From NCBI RefSeq assembly GCF_000024265.1, contig NC_013204.1, positions 3,568,261 to 3,632,260 on the forward strand: a stretch of DNA of 64,000 nucleotides, written 5' to 3'. Below, piece after piece: positions 1 through 10,890 of this stretch (its first letter is position 1; each line of letters opens with the position of its first letter). Source of the DNA: Eggerthella lenta DSM 2243 (GTDB lineage Bacteria; Actinomycetota; Coriobacteriia; Coriobacteriales; Eggerthellaceae). The translations under genes were made by a program, and so were the position numbers. The notes under the pieces are model-generated. The model was not told where the DNA came from and ran no database searches. It saw nothing but the letters and a program-made list of their open reading frames with translations.

Positions 1-1063
<1,063 letters not shown>

Positions 1064-1081
1064 ACAACGTTCCTCCTTCGC

Positions 1082-1474
1082 TTAGGGCAGCTGCCGCAAA
1101 GCAGTCGGTAAGTCGGATACGCGCACGAGGGCGTTCACGCTTTCGCGCGTTTCAAGCTCGTGCACGCGATCGGCCAGACGGCGCACGCGCTTGTGCAGGT
1201 CGTCCAGCTCGGTGTCGCGCTCCTCCAGGCGGCCCTGGAGGTCGAGAATGCGGATGACGCCCGCCAGGTTGATGCCCTCGCTCGTCAGCTCGTTGATCAG
1301 CTCGAGCCGCTCGATGTCGGCCGGCGAGTACATGCGGGTGTTGCCGCTCGTGCGCTGGGGCGATACGAGCCCCTTCTGTTCATATGCTCGCAGCGTTTGC
1401 GGGTGAACGCCCGCCAGCTGCGCGGCCACGCTGATCATGTACAGCGGGCGGTTGCGGTCGGTTCGGTCGCTCAT
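1082..1474 (-). CDS. hspR: HspR, MerR-family heat-shock repressor
   Basis: Repressor of the dnaK operon; in Streptomyces it binds HAIR inverted repeats with DnaK as co-repressor. 130 residues: MerR winged helix with MISVAAQLAGVHPQTLRAYE (about residues 12-31), then RTSGNTRMYS wing residues, and a C-terminal coiled coil (LEERDTELDDLHKRVRRLAD). The ATG at 1474 is chosen over a GTG at 1477 because GAGGAG lies 6 bases upstream. The dnaJ stop overlaps this ATG by one base (TGATG), so translation is coupled. The gene set dnaK-grpE-dnaJ-hspR is the classical actinobacterial arrangement. Its likely operator is the degenerate HAIR at 5302-5322. Confidence 0.95.
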   Translation of the reverse strand: MSDRTDRNRPLYMISVAAQLAGVHPQTLRAYEQKGLVSPQRTSGNTRMYSPADIERLELINELTSEGINLAGVIRILDLQGRLEERDTELDDLHKRVRRLADRVHELETRESVNALVRVSDLPTALRQLP

Positions 1475-2421
1475 CACCAGCTCCTCACATCATCGGTCGT
1501 AGCCGCTAAATAATCTTCCATGGCCTTCTTCTGGCCTTCGTTCATCTCCTTGGGCACGACCACCTTCACGGTGATCTTAAGGTCGCCCGAGCCGTCGCCC
1601 TTCACCTTGGGGGCGCCTTTGCCCCTCACCGACAGCACGGTGTCGTCCTGCGTGCCCTTCGGCACGCGCACGCGCACCTTCGTGCCGTCGGGCGCGGGAA
1701 CCACCACGCTGGCGCCCAGTGCAGCTTCCGCCACGCTCACGGGCACGTCCATCAGCACGTCGGCGCCTTTACGAGTGTAGTACGGATGCGGATCGATCTT
1801 GGTGGTGATCAGCAGGTCGCCTGCAGCACCGCCGTTCTCGCCCGGGCCGCCCTTGCCCTTGAAGCGCAGGCGCCCGCCGTCCACGGCGCCCGCCGGGATC
1901 TTCACGGTGAGCGTCTCGGACTCGCCGCGACCGGGGACACGCACGGTCACGCGCTTCTCGGCGCCTTTGAAGGCCTCGTCGAACGTCACGTTGAGGGTGA
2001 CGTTCATGTCCTGGCCCTTGCGCGGACGCGGCTGGCGGCCGCCCCCGAAACCGGACATATCGTTGAAGTCCCAGTCCGTTCCGAACGCGCCTTCGCCGTG
2101 GCGGATGCTTTCCAGGATGTCGGCCCAGCTGCCGAAGCCGCCGCCCGCGCCGCCGAAGATGTCCTCGACGTTGACCGAGCCGCCGCCCCAGCCCTGGGGG
2201 ATCTGGTTCTCGTTCGCCGTGCCGTACTGGTCGTAGAGCTTGCGTTTCTTGTCGTCCGACAGCACCTCGTACGCTTCGTTCAGCTCTTTGAACTTCGCCT
2301 CGTCGCCGCCGGCGTCGGGGTGATGGGTGCGCGCGAGCTTGCGAAAGGCCTTCTTTATCTCGTCGGCCGTCGCCGTGCGTGGAACGCCCAGCGTCTTGTA
2401 GTAATCAGGAGTCGCCGCCAT
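1474..2421 (-). CDS. dnaJ: DnaJ-type co-chaperone without zinc finger
   Basis: J-domain co-chaperone that stimulates DnaK ATPase and delivers substrates. 315 residues. The J-domain is at about 3-70 with the HPD motif in [10 protein letters not shown], followed by a Gly-rich linker ([19 protein letters not shown]) and two beta-sandwich domains ([34 protein letters not shown]). There are no cysteines, so the CxxCxGxG zinc-finger repeats of canonical DnaJ are absent. By domain content it is a type II / CbpA-like J protein even though it sits in the dnaK operon. ATG 2421 is preferred to the GTG at 2433, which abuts the GAGGAGG ribosome site. The gene lies 80 bases after grpE, with a hairpin between them, and overlaps hspR. 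Confidence 0.93.
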   Translation of the reverse strand: MAATPDYYKTLGVPRTATADEIKKAFRKLARTHHPDAGGDEAKFKELNEAYEVLSDDKKRKLYDQYGTANENQIPQGWGGGSVNVEDIFGGAGGGFGSWADILESIRHGEGAFGTDWDFNDMSGFGGGRQPRPRKGQDMNVTLNVTFDEAFKGAEKRVTVRVPGRGESETLTVKIPAGAVDGGRLRFKGKGGPGENGGAAGDLLITTKIDPHPYYTRKGADVLMDVPVSVAEAALGASVVVPAPDGTKVRVRVPKGTQDDTVLSVRGKGAPKVKGDGSGDLKITVKVVVPKEMNEGQKKAMEDYLAATTDDVRSW

Positions 2422-2456
2422 AAAACGCTCCACCTCCTCAATCTATCGAGTAAACC

Positions 2457-2487
2457 AAAAGCGGGCAGCCTCTTGGCCTTGCCCGCT
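2457..2487 (-). terminator. Intra-operon attenuator between grpE and dnaJ
   Basis: On the minus strand an 8-bp perfect stem (AGCGGGCA / TGCCCGCT) with a 12-base loop is followed by TTTTGG. It lies just past the grpE stop and before dnaJ. It looks like a leaky intrinsic terminator that would make dnaK-grpE more abundant than dnaJ-hspR-clpB. The effect is inferred. Confidence 0.6.
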
Positions 2488-2501
2488 CTGGTCGTTTGCT
2501 T

Positions 2502-3218
2502 TTACTTTTCCGCGTCTTCCTGCGGTTTCTCCCGTTTGGGACCGCCGGAGGTGACGGTTACCATTGCAGGCCTGAGAACTTTCGTTCCCATCTTGTAACC
2601 TCGTTGGTATACCTCGGACACCGTCTCGTCGGGCACGCTGGCATCGTCCACCGTGGCCACCGCTTGCGCTTCCAGCGCGTCGAACGCTTCGCCGGCCGGG
2701 TCGATAACCTCAACGCCGTCCTTCTTCAGCACGTCGACGAGCTTCGCATGCACGGCCTTTACGCCGTCGAACAGGCCGCCTTCGCCGTTCTTCGTCGCGT
2801 AGTCGATGGTGCGCTCGAAGTCGTCGATGACGGGCAGCAGGCTGGTGACCAGCTTCTCCGTCGCGCGCGCCTTCTCGACCTCGCGCTGCTCGGTGGTGCG
2901 GCGGCGATACGTGTCCCACTCGGCGTGCAGGCGCAGGTACTTGTCCTGCCAATCCTGGGCCTCCGCCTTGGCCTGAGCCACCTGCTCGTCAGCCGAAGGG
3001 CCGGCGTCTTCGATGACCTCGGCCTCGATCGCCTCGCCTTGCGGCGCCGCTTCCGCGGCGGCAGCGTCGGAAGAGGGGGTTTCCTTGCTGCCGCTCGCGT
3101 CGGCGGGCCGGGCCTGCGGCTGGGCTTTCGCATCCGCAGGACGGTCGTCTTCGACGGGAATGCTCTTGCCTGCGCCTTGAGCCGCGCGCTCGGGCGTGGG
3201 CTGGTTGGGCTGGGCCAT
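2502..3218 (-). CDS. grpE: GrpE nucleotide-exchange factor
   Basis: Releases ADP from DnaK. 238 residues. The N-terminal 80 or so residues are low-complexity, Ala/Pro/Glu-rich and probably disordered, which makes the protein longer than the usual 190-200. A long helix (ADEQVAQAKAEAQDWQDKYLRLHAEWDTYRRRT) and the GrpE core follow, with VTSLLPVIDDFERTIDYA and the C-terminal beta-wing signature VSEVYQRGYKMGTKVLRPAMVTVT. It starts 5 bases after the dnaK stop, so the two are co-translated. Confidence 0.95.
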   Translation of the reverse strand: MAQPNQPTPERAAQGAGKSIPVEDDRPADAKAQPQARPADASGSKETPSSDAAAAEAAPQGEAIEAEVIEDAGPSADEQVAQAKAEAQDWQDKYLRLHAEWDTYRRRTTEQREVEKARATEKLVTSLLPVIDDFERTIDYATKNGEGGLFDGVKAVHAKLVDVLKKDGVEVIDPAGEAFDALEAQAVATVDDASVPDETVSEVYQRGYKMGTKVLRPAMVTVTSGGPKREKPQEDAEK

Positions 3219-3223
3219 AGCGA

Positions 3224-5134
<1,911 letters not shown>

Positions 5135-5292
5135 TATCCTGCTTCCTCTCTGTTGGAGTTGTTACCTAAGTAAGTCGTTAGCAGTCGGTTTCTGTTTATG
5201 CGCCAAAGCACGCCCTGAGGGCGCACTCGGTGGACGAAGGGCGGCGGCTTGGAGATGCGATCCGCAAGCTCAACCTCGCTTCGACAAATTGG

Positions 5293-5322
5293 ACTATATA
5301 ATCTAAGTCTCATGCTGTCAAG
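5293..5322 (-). promoter_or_regulatory. dnaK promoter with overlapping HAIR-like HspR operator
   Basis: On the minus strand, TTGACA (5316-5321), a 17-base spacer and TATAGT (5293-5298) form a strong sigma70-type promoter. The 21 bases 5302-5322 read CTTGACA-N7-ACTTAGA, which matches 9 of 14 positions of the HspR consensus CTTGAGT-N7-ACTCAAG and overlaps the -35 box. That position is where a repressor would block RNA polymerase. The promoter call is firm; the operator call is weaker. The rest of gap 5135-5512 shows only the leader, with GC-rich potential stems, and the ferredoxin terminator. Confidence 0.65.
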
Positions 5323-5444
5323 TTAGTTACCAATTTGTCATATAAGTTTTGTTAACGTCCCAAACTATAGCTATCGAATGCCTATTGCGCTCCTCTCGCG
5401 CCGCACCGTTACGCCGCTTCCACGCACTTGTTTCCCGAACGCAA

Positions 5445-5478
5445 AGAACCCCCGCCTCATGAAAGAGACAGGGGTTCT
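5445..5478 (-). terminator. Terminator after the ferredoxin gene
   Basis: Perfect 8-bp stem AGAACCCC/GGGGTTCT with an 18-base loop lies 35 bases past the ferredoxin stop. Only a short T-run follows it (TTTGC), so the efficiency is uncertain. Confidence 0.55.
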
Positions 5479-5512
5479 CGTTGCGCTTGTCGAAAGCGAA
5501 TTGAGCGGGAGG

Positions 5513-5701
5513 TTAGTCCTCGATGACCTCGGGGATCGCACCCATGGGGCACTCCTCGACGCAGTCGCCGCACGCGATGCAGGCGTCCTCGTTCACGACC
5601 TCAGCGACGCCGCCGACCACTTCGAGCACTTCCTGCGGGCAGGCATCGACGCAGATGCCGCAACCGATGCACTCATCGGCTTCGATAACCGGGTGAGACA
5701 T
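5513..5701 (-). CDS. 2[4Fe-4S] ferredoxin
   Basis: Small electron carrier of 62 residues (clostridial-type 8-Fe ferredoxin). It has two cluster-binding motifs: CIGCGICVDACP (residues 11-22) and CIACGDCVEECP (about 41-52), each followed by the usual Pro. The protein is very acidic. It is monocistronic, with its own promoter upstream (5774-5801) and a terminator downstream. It probably serves low-potential electron transfer (pyruvate:ferredoxin oxidoreductase, hydrogenases); the partner cannot be read from the sequence. Confidence 0.93.
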   Translation of the reverse strand: MSHPVIEADECIGCGICVDACPQEVLEVVGGVAEVVNEDACIACGDCVEECPMGAIPEVIED

Positions 5702-5773
5702 AGTTAACTCCTTCTCGTCTAAAGCATTCCGACGGGATGCGTCGGGTCACTTCCCCAAAAACTTTATGCCCGC

Positions 5774-5801
5774 AAGATACCATTGTTGTCCGCAAATGCA
5801 A
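5774..5801 (-). promoter_or_regulatory. Ferredoxin promoter
   Basis: Minus strand TTGCAT (5796-5801), 16-base spacer, TATCTT (5774-5779), about 70 bases upstream of the ferredoxin ATG. It lies in the gap after hypE, so the ferredoxin need not depend on hypE transcription. Confidence 0.5.
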
Positions 5802-5946
5802 GAAGAAATGGCGAATTTCTCAGGGTGCGGCGGCAAATTCTCTATCGAAAGCGCCGCCGCTTTCATGCCCCGAAAGGCGCTATCGAAGGCCTTTGCGCAT
5901 GTCAGCGCTCTCTTCCATACGCATGAGGGTGCTGCATGGAGAGCTT

Positions 5947-6969
5947 CTAGCAAATGCGCGGCAATTGCTCGCCCACCAGCATGTCGAGGATGCGCGTACC
6001 GCCGAACGCCGTGCGCAGGAACACCTTGGAGCCGCGCTCGGGACGGGCGGCCGACACCTCGCCGATGATGGCCGCATCGGCGCCGTACCGGTTCGCGCGC
6101 ATGGCCGCGAGCGCTGCGTCGGCCTCCTCGGCCGCCACAACGCACACCATCTTGCCCTCGTTCGCCACCTGCAGCACGTCGTAGCCCAGCATCTCGCACG
6201 CGCCCTGCACGGCCGGCTTCACGGGGATGGCGTCTTCCTCCACCGTGATGTCCGTGTTCGACTGGGCAGCCAGCTCGTTCAGCGTGGAGGCCAGGCCGCC
6301 GCGCGTCGGGTCGCGGAAGCAGCGCGTGTTCGGCGCCGCCGCCAACACCTCGGCGATGAGGTGGTTGAGCGGGGCCGCGTCGCTTTCCAGATCGGCCGAG
6401 AAGCTCAAGCTCTCGCGGCAGCTCATGATGGTGATGCCGTGATCACCCAGCGTGCCGGTGACCAGCACTTTGTCGCCCGGCTTGCACTGCGCGCCACCCA
6501 GGTTCACGCCTTCGGGAATGGTGCCCACGCCGCTCGTGTTGATGTACACGCCGTCGCCGTGGCCGCGGTTCACCACTTTCGTGTCGCCGGTGACCAGATG
6601 CACGCCGGCCTCCTGCGCGCATTCCGCCATGGAGGCGCAGATGCGCTTGAGATCCTCAATGGGGAAGCCCTCCTCCAGCACGAAGCCGCAGCTGAGGTAG
6701 CGCGGCACGGCGCCGCTCGTGGCCACGTCGTTCACCGTGCCGCACACGGCGAGGCGTCCGATGTCGCCGCCCGGGAAGAAATGCGGCGTCACCACGAAGC
6801 TGTCGGTGGAGAACGCCAGCCGCTCGCCCGGAGCGGGCGCGGGCAGCACCGCCGCGTCGTCGCCGCGCAGCAGCTCGTCGCCGGCGTACGCGGCGAAGAA
6901 CACATCGTCGATGATGCGCTTCATCATCGTCCCGCCGCTGCCGTGCCCCAGCATGACCGTGGTATCCAT
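5947..6969 (-). CDS. hypE: HypE, hydrogenase maturation (carbamoyl dehydratase)
   Basis: Dehydrates the carbamoylated C-terminal Cys to a thiocyanate that donates the CN ligand of the NiFe site. 340 residues, normal length. The N-terminal MLGHGSGGTMMKRII loop, the AIR-synthase fold signature LVTGDTKVVNRGHGDGVYIN (about 123-142) and the obligatory C-terminal PRIC-COOH end are all present. An AAGGAG ribosome site precedes ATG 6969. It is downstream of nikR on the same strand, consistent with nickel-enzyme maturation, although no hydrogenase or other hyp gene is in the window. Confidence 0.95.
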   Translation of the reverse strand: MDTTVMLGHGSGGTMMKRIIDDVFFAAYAGDELLRGDDAAVLPAPAPGERLAFSTDSFVVTPHFFPGGDIGRLAVCGTVNDVATSGAVPRYLSCGFVLEEGFPIEDLKRICASMAECAQEAGVHLVTGDTKVVNRGHGDGVYINTSGVGTIPEGVNLGGAQCKPGDKVLVTGTLGDHGITIMSCRESLSFSADLESDAAPLNHLIAEVLAAAPNTRCFRDPTRGGLASTLNELAAQSNTDITVEEDAIPVKPAVQGACEMLGYDVLQVANEGKMVCVVAAEEADAALAAMRANRYGADAAIIGEVSAARPERGSKVFLRTAFGGTRILDMLVGEQLPRIC

Positions 6970-7007
6970 AAAGCTCCTTGCCCTTCTCGTGAGTCGATGC
7001 GAACGAA

Positions 7008-7023
7008 TGTTTCACGTGAAACA
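7008..7023. promoter_or_regulatory. parS site 1 (exact)
   Basis: Exact TGTTTCACGTGAAACA, the ParB-binding centromere site. It lies in the 226-base gap between nikR and hypE (same-strand genes), about 39 bases upstream of the hypE start. It is the most origin-distal site in the window, roughly 57 kb from oriC. Confidence 0.95.
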
Positions 7024-7195
7024 CCGCCCGTCCTGCAAAGCCGACGAGGGTTTCCGCGGCGCCCGAGATCGCTCCGCTTCGCGGCCGCGCGTGCTTCGCG
7101 CGCAAGGGAAAGCGAGCAAATGGCGAGATCGGGTGCCACGGGAAGCCGCAGCGTCGACCCGTTCCGATAGCCGGTAGGCCGCCGGAACCGTATAC

Positions 7196-7618
7196 CTATA
7201 TATGCTGCCCCGTCGTGGTGACCACGAGACGACCGTTCTTCACGCCCTTCGTGCCCAGGATGAGGTTCGCGATGTCCTGCACGAGACCCGTTTCGCCGCG
7301 CAGCACGATGACCTCAAGGCAATGGTGCGCGTCGAGATGCACGTGCATGGACGAGATGATGGATTCGAAGTAATCGTGCTGGATAGCGTGCAGCTTCTCC
7401 TGCAAGTCGCTGGCGTGATGGTCGAAGACGATGGTCAACGTGCCCACCACCTCCATGCCCGGCGTGGAGCACTCGTCCTCCACCAACGCGTCGCGCACGA
7501 GGTCGCGCACCACTTCGCTGCGGTTTTTCGCCAGCCCGCGGCGCGCGACCAGCTGGTCGAAGCGAACGAGCAGCTCCTCGGGCATGGCCACCGAGAAGCG
7601 CATGAGATCGTTGCTCAT
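7196..7618 (-). CDS. nikR: NikR nickel-responsive regulator
   Basis: Ribbon-helix-helix repressor that binds operators when loaded with Ni(II). 140 residues. The N-terminal RHH domain (MRFSVAMPEELLVRFDQLV, then SEVVRDLVRDAL) is followed by the ACT-like metal domain. The high-affinity nickel ligands of the family are visible as H81, H92, H94 and C100 (HDYFES; MHVHLDAHHC). It is 11 bases downstream of a small helical-protein gene and upstream of hypE, which fits nickel homeostasis or hydrogenase control. No NikR operator was recognised by eye. Confidence 0.93.
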   Translation of the reverse strand: MSNDLMRFSVAMPEELLVRFDQLVARRGLAKNRSEVVRDLVRDALVEDECSTPGMEVVGTLTIVFDHHASDLQEKLHAIQHDYFESIISSMHVHLDAHHCLEVIVLRGETGLVQDIANLILGTKGVKNGRLVVTTTGQHI

Positions 7619-7629
7619 ACGTGCGGCGC

Positions 7630-7884
7630 CTACACGAGGTTGACGGTGACGTTCGCCGAAGCTTCGGCATCGTCCTCGAGGGCATCCTTGGCCTCGTCGA
7701 GCAGCGCGCGCACGTCGTCCAGCATGGCCTGGGCGGCATGCATCTTCTCGGAAACGGTGGCGAAGCCGGCATCTCCCGCCATATGCCCCAGGTTGTGCGC
7801 CCAGCGACGCTCCAACTTGATATGGTCGTCGATCTGCTCGATCATCTGCTCGAATTGCCCTGTGTTGATTCCGTTCGTGCACAT
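7630..7884 (-). CDS. Small helical protein of unknown function, upstream of nikR
   Basis: 84 residues, predicted almost wholly alpha-helical (about residues 10-70: QFEQMIEQIDDHIKLERRWA; VSEKMHAAQAMLDDVRALLD), with no membrane segment and no signal peptide. It begins an operon with nikR (11-base gap), so it may belong to nickel handling. It contains several His (H21, H30, H34, H49) but no obvious metal motif. No family was recognised. Confidence 0.6.
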   Translation of the reverse strand: MCTNGINTGQFEQMIEQIDDHIKLERRWAHNLGHMAGDAGFATVSEKMHAAQAMLDDVRALLDEAKDALEDDAEASANVTVNLV

Positions 7885-7989
7885 ACGCGCTCTCCTATCG
7901 TGATGCCGCCGCAGCGCCCATGCCGCGGCGGGCGTTTCTTGCTATCATTACGGTTATACGGCGAACCTATCTCGACCGCAAGGGATCGT

Positions 7990-8445
7990 GTGAAAAAATC
8001 TGCGAATGGTAACATGTACGAAGTGGCTCTCGACGAAGCGTGGGAGCTGTTCGACGAGCACCTTGATGGGGCGCGCTTGGCGCTCGTGTGCGTAGCGAGC
8101 GGAAGCGCCCTGAGCGAGCGCAGCCGAGCAGCGCTGAACAGCGCGATGGCTTCGTTGGGATACGGAAGCGGCGCGTGCACGTTCGCCGCCGTGGAAGGGC
8201 TGGACGACCAGGCGCTGTTCCTGCTGGTGGAGGGGCTCGACCCGCTCTGTCTGATCGCGACCGATTCGACAGCGGCCGCCGCGCTGGGACGCGCGTACCG
8301 CTGCGAGGTTCCCTTGGGAAAGCCCGGCCGCGCGTTCGGGCGCAGCGTGGTGGCATTCCGCGACTTCGACGCGATGCTCGACGACGGGCAAGACAAGCAG
8401 ATCGCCTGGGCGCTGCTCAAGAAGCTGCCCCGCTTCGGAGAATAG
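7990..8445 (+). CDS. Conserved-looking protein of unknown function
   Basis: About 151 residues starting at GTG 7990 (AAGGG just upstream); an in-frame ATG at 8014 is an alternative start. Soluble alpha/beta composition: helix MYEVALDEAWELFDEHLDG, strand ARLALVCVASG, a second strand LCLIATDSTAAAALG, and the C-terminal helix KQIAWALLKKLPRF. No family was recognised and there are no catalytic motifs. It is divergent from the nikR operon and convergent with the phosphohexomutase gene, with a parS site in the convergent gap. Confidence 0.65.
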   Translation: MKKSANGNMYEVALDEAWELFDEHLDGARLALVCVASGSALSERSRAALNSAMASLGYGSGACTFAAVEGLDDQALFLLVEGLDPLCLIATDSTAAAALGRAYRCEVPLGKPGRAFGRSVVAFRDFDAMLDDGQDKQIAWALLKKLPRFGE

Positions 8446-8491
8446 GAAACGCCCCGAAAGCTCGATGCCTCCGAGGCGTTCTACGTACAAA

Positions 8492-8507
8492 TGTTTCACG
8501 TGAAACA
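8492..8507. promoter_or_regulatory. parS site 2 (exact)
   Basis: Exact TGTTTCACGTGAAACA, extended to a 20-bp palindrome (8490-8509), in the 79-base gap between two convergent genes. Confidence 0.95.
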
Positions 8508-8524
8508 TTCGCTTCGCTCTTCGT

Positions 8525-9937
8525 TTAGGACACGACCACGCTTTCGGCGGCCTTCAGGAGGTCGTGGACCTCGTCCACCGTCTCGGCTTCAGCGTAGATG
8601 CGCACGAGCGGCTCGGTGCCGGAGGGGCGCATCATCACCCACGCGTCGCCTTCCAGGTAGAACTTCACGCCGTCGCGACGATCCACGTCCACCACCTGCT
8701 TGCCGCAGATCTCGGCAGGCGCGTAGTTCGGCACGATCTCGGCGCGGAAGTTCGCCATCTGCTCGTCAGTGATCTTCAGGCCTTGGCGCTCGAACTCCAG
8801 CTTGCCCACCTTCTGGAACATATCGTCCACCAACTGACCCAGGCTCATGCCGCGCTGCGCCATCGTCTCGCACAGGAGCAGCGCCATCAGCAAGCCGTCG
8901 CGCTCCATGACGTGGCTGGGGATGCCGATGCCGCCGGACTCCTCGCCGCCCAGCATGACGTCGCCCTTCTCCATCTCGGCGTAGATCCACTTGAAGCCCA
9001 CCGGCGTGCTGGTCAGCTCCAGGCCCAAGCGCTTGCACTGGCGAGCCAGCATGGCCGACGCGGTGATGGTGGACACGACGCGACCGGTGAGGCCCTTGTC
9101 CTCGGCGAGGTGCGAGGTAAGCAGCGTGATGATGCGATGCGGGTTCACGAAGTTGCCGCGCTCGTCAACCGCGCCGATGCGGTCAGCGTCGCCGTCGTTG
9201 ATGAAGCCGGCGTCGTAACCCAGCTCGGGAACCTTCGCGATGCAGCGGTCGACCCAGGGCGGAATAGGCTCGGGGTGCAGTCCGTCGAACGTCGGATCCT
9301 CGGCGTTGTTGATCTCGCACACTTCCACGCCCAGATCGCGCAGCAGCTGCGCCAGATAGATGCGGCCGGCGCCGTACAGCGGATCCACCACCACGCGCAG
9401 GTTGGCGTTGCGGATGGCCTCGACGTCCACGCGCTCCTTCAAGGTGGCGAGGTACGGGGTCATGAGGTCGACCGTTTCGAACGCACCGCGCGCGTCGGCG
9501 GGTGCGTCGGCGAACGCAGCCTCCACGCGGTCGGTGAACTCCTTGCCCGCCGCGCCGCCGTCGTTCATGCGCAGCTTCACGCCCAGGTATTCGGCCGGGT
9601 TGTGGCTGCTGGTCAGCATGATGCCGCCCACCGCGTCGGCGTCCTGCGCCACCGACCAGCACAGCGTAGGCGTGGGGCAGTAGTCCTGCGTGAGCAGCAC
9701 GCGGAAGCTCTGCGCCGCCGCGACCTCGGCCGCCAGCTGCGCGTAAGCGTGCGCATCCTGTCGGCAATCGTGACCGACGATGAGGGTGCCGGGCGCGTCG
9801 GCCGGACGGCCGGCTGCAACCGCGTCCTCCTTGAACACGCGCGCAGCCGCGTCGATGACGCGCACGAGGTTGTCGTTGGTGAAGTCCTCGCCGATGATGG
9901 CTCGCCATCCATCGGTTCCGAAATGAATTTCTGCCAC
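8525..9937 (-). CDS. Phosphoglucomutase/phosphomannomutase family enzyme
   Basis: Alpha-D-phosphohexomutase that interconverts sugar 1- and 6-phosphates. 470 residues. It has the substrate entry motif FGTDGWRAIIGEDFT at the N-terminus, catalytic phosphoserine loop TSSHNP (about 108-113), Mg-binding NDGDADRIGAV (about 240), sugar-binding GGEESGGIG (about 330) and the phosphate-binding RPSGTEPLVRIYAEA near the C-terminus. The start is GTG 9937 with AAGGAAG 6 bases upstream. It lies two genes from galE, so a nucleotide-sugar role is likely; the preferred substrate cannot be told. Confidence 0.92.
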   Translation of the reverse strand: MAEIHFGTDGWRAIIGEDFTNDNLVRVIDAAARVFKEDAVAAGRPADAPGTLIVGHDCRQDAHAYAQLAAEVAAAQSFRVLLTQDYCPTPTLCWSVAQDADAVGGIMLTSSHNPAEYLGVKLRMNDGGAAGKEFTDRVEAAFADAPADARGAFETVDLMTPYLATLKERVDVEAIRNANLRVVVDPLYGAGRIYLAQLLRDLGVEVCEINNAEDPTFDGLHPEPIPPWVDRCIAKVPELGYDAGFINDGDADRIGAVDERGNFVNPHRIITLLTSHLAEDKGLTGRVVSTITASAMLARQCKRLGLELTSTPVGFKWIYAEMEKGDVMLGGEESGGIGIPSHVMERDGLLMALLLCETMAQRGMSLGQLVDDMFQKVGKLEFERQGLKITDEQMANFRAEIVPNYAPAEICGKQVVDVDRRDGVKFYLEGDAWVMMRPSGTEPLVRIYAEAETVDEVHDLLKAAESVVVS

Positions 9938-10028
9938 GGAGCTTCCTTTCTCAAAGCCTGTTGCTCACCAGTATAGTCAATCGGCCGAGCAAGGCGCGGT
10001 TTCGTCGCAAAATAGACAGGGGAACGGA

Positions 10029-10044
10029 TGTTTCACGTGAAACA
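10029..10044. promoter_or_regulatory. parS site 3 (exact)
   Basis: Exact TGTTTCACGTGAAACA in the 953-base gap between the divergent phosphohexomutase and galE genes. That gap otherwise holds a MITE-like repeat (10211-10385), a hairpin (10584-10615) and a variant parS (10721), with no convincing gene. Confidence 0.95.
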
Positions 10045-10210
10045 CTCGCCCGAACACGAAATGCATGTAAAGCCTCCCCGAACAAAACCCGTGCCGTCCT
10101 GATACGACGACGAGCACATACAGCACGGACGACCTGCACAGCAACGGACGACCCATCCGCCTCTATTTTCCTTCGCCAAATGCGATGCCGGTCATCCGAC
10201 GAGGCCTCCG

Positions 10211-10385
10211 ATGGCAAAAAAGCATCGAATTCGGAAGCCCGGAGTCGTGCCTTACACGCGCCGACGTCACGCCGAAAACGCTCGCCGCACAGAGCACCAG
10301 GTTACAGGCGAGACCCCTTTCGCCTTCGCGCGAAAAGTTTGCCCGAAAGACGGGATGATTTCCGAATTCGGTTGCTTTTTGCCAT
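10211..10385. repeat. MITE-like repeat, copy 1
   Basis: A 175-bp block bounded by imperfect inverted repeats of about 26 bp (10211-10237 and 10360-10385), both carrying ATGGC at the outer edge and CGAATTCGGAA inside. A second element with the same ends lies at 19631-19794, and the interiors share patches such as AGCRCCWGGT and AGGCGAG. No coding potential was recognised. This looks like a non-autonomous mobile repeat or a BIME-type element. Confidence 0.7.
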
Positions 10386-10583
10386 TTCGAGCGAGCAGGC
10401 TGACTAAGGCGCCCGCAAAGGAAGGCAATCCCGAGCATGATGCGCCAAGCAAGGAACCGAAACTGTTGTTTCGCATGCAGAAACCGAGGAAGGCATGCTC
10501 CGAGGGCGAGGGGCGGACCGAGAGGCGAAGGAGAAGGCGCACAGGCGCAACGGGCGCACGTCGCGCAAAATGACTCCGAAAGC

Positions 10584-10615
10584 AGCACAGGCCGCGGGGG
10601 GAAGCGGCCTGTGCT
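10584..10615. other. 12-bp perfect hairpin upstream of galE
   Basis: AGCACAGGCCGC pairs with GCGGCCTGTGCT around an 8-base G-rich loop. There is no clear T-run on either side. It could be a terminator remnant or the edge of a repeat. Confidence 0.45.
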
Positions 10616-10720
10616 TGGACGAGTGAAACGAGGAGAACCGTTGGAGTCGGTGTGTCCACGAGTCATACTTTACGACGTTTATTATCCTGTGTCAAGAATA
10701 ATATTCCTGCCTTTTCCGAA

Positions 10721-10736
10721 TGTTTCACGTAAAACA
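10721..10736. promoter_or_regulatory. parS site 4 (one-base variant)
   Basis: TGTTTCACGTAAAACA differs from the consensus at one base. Flanking CGAA/TTCG extends it to a 24-bp near-palindrome. It lies 155 bases upstream of galE. The same variant recurs at 57255. Confidence 0.8.
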
Positions 10737-10890
10737 TTCGTGCGGCTTCCCGCGGCGCCGCACGGGGCCCCGCGCGAGCCCGTGCGGCCTTGCCGCCGAG
10801 CGGAACGCGGGCCATGTGCCTTTTGCTGAATTTGCGCGCGATCTGTTCCACCTGCTACTATGGCAACAGTCAGTCCCGAGAGGAGCTTCA

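Noticed and set aside
5135..5300. CIRCE (HrcA) operator upstream of dnaK
   Set aside because: No TTAGCACTC-N9-GAGTGCTAA; the operon encodes HspR instead.
10163..10666. Possible 167-residue protein on the minus strand upstream of galE
   Set aside because: It covers the MITE-like repeat and a hairpin, with low-complexity composition and no ribosome site.
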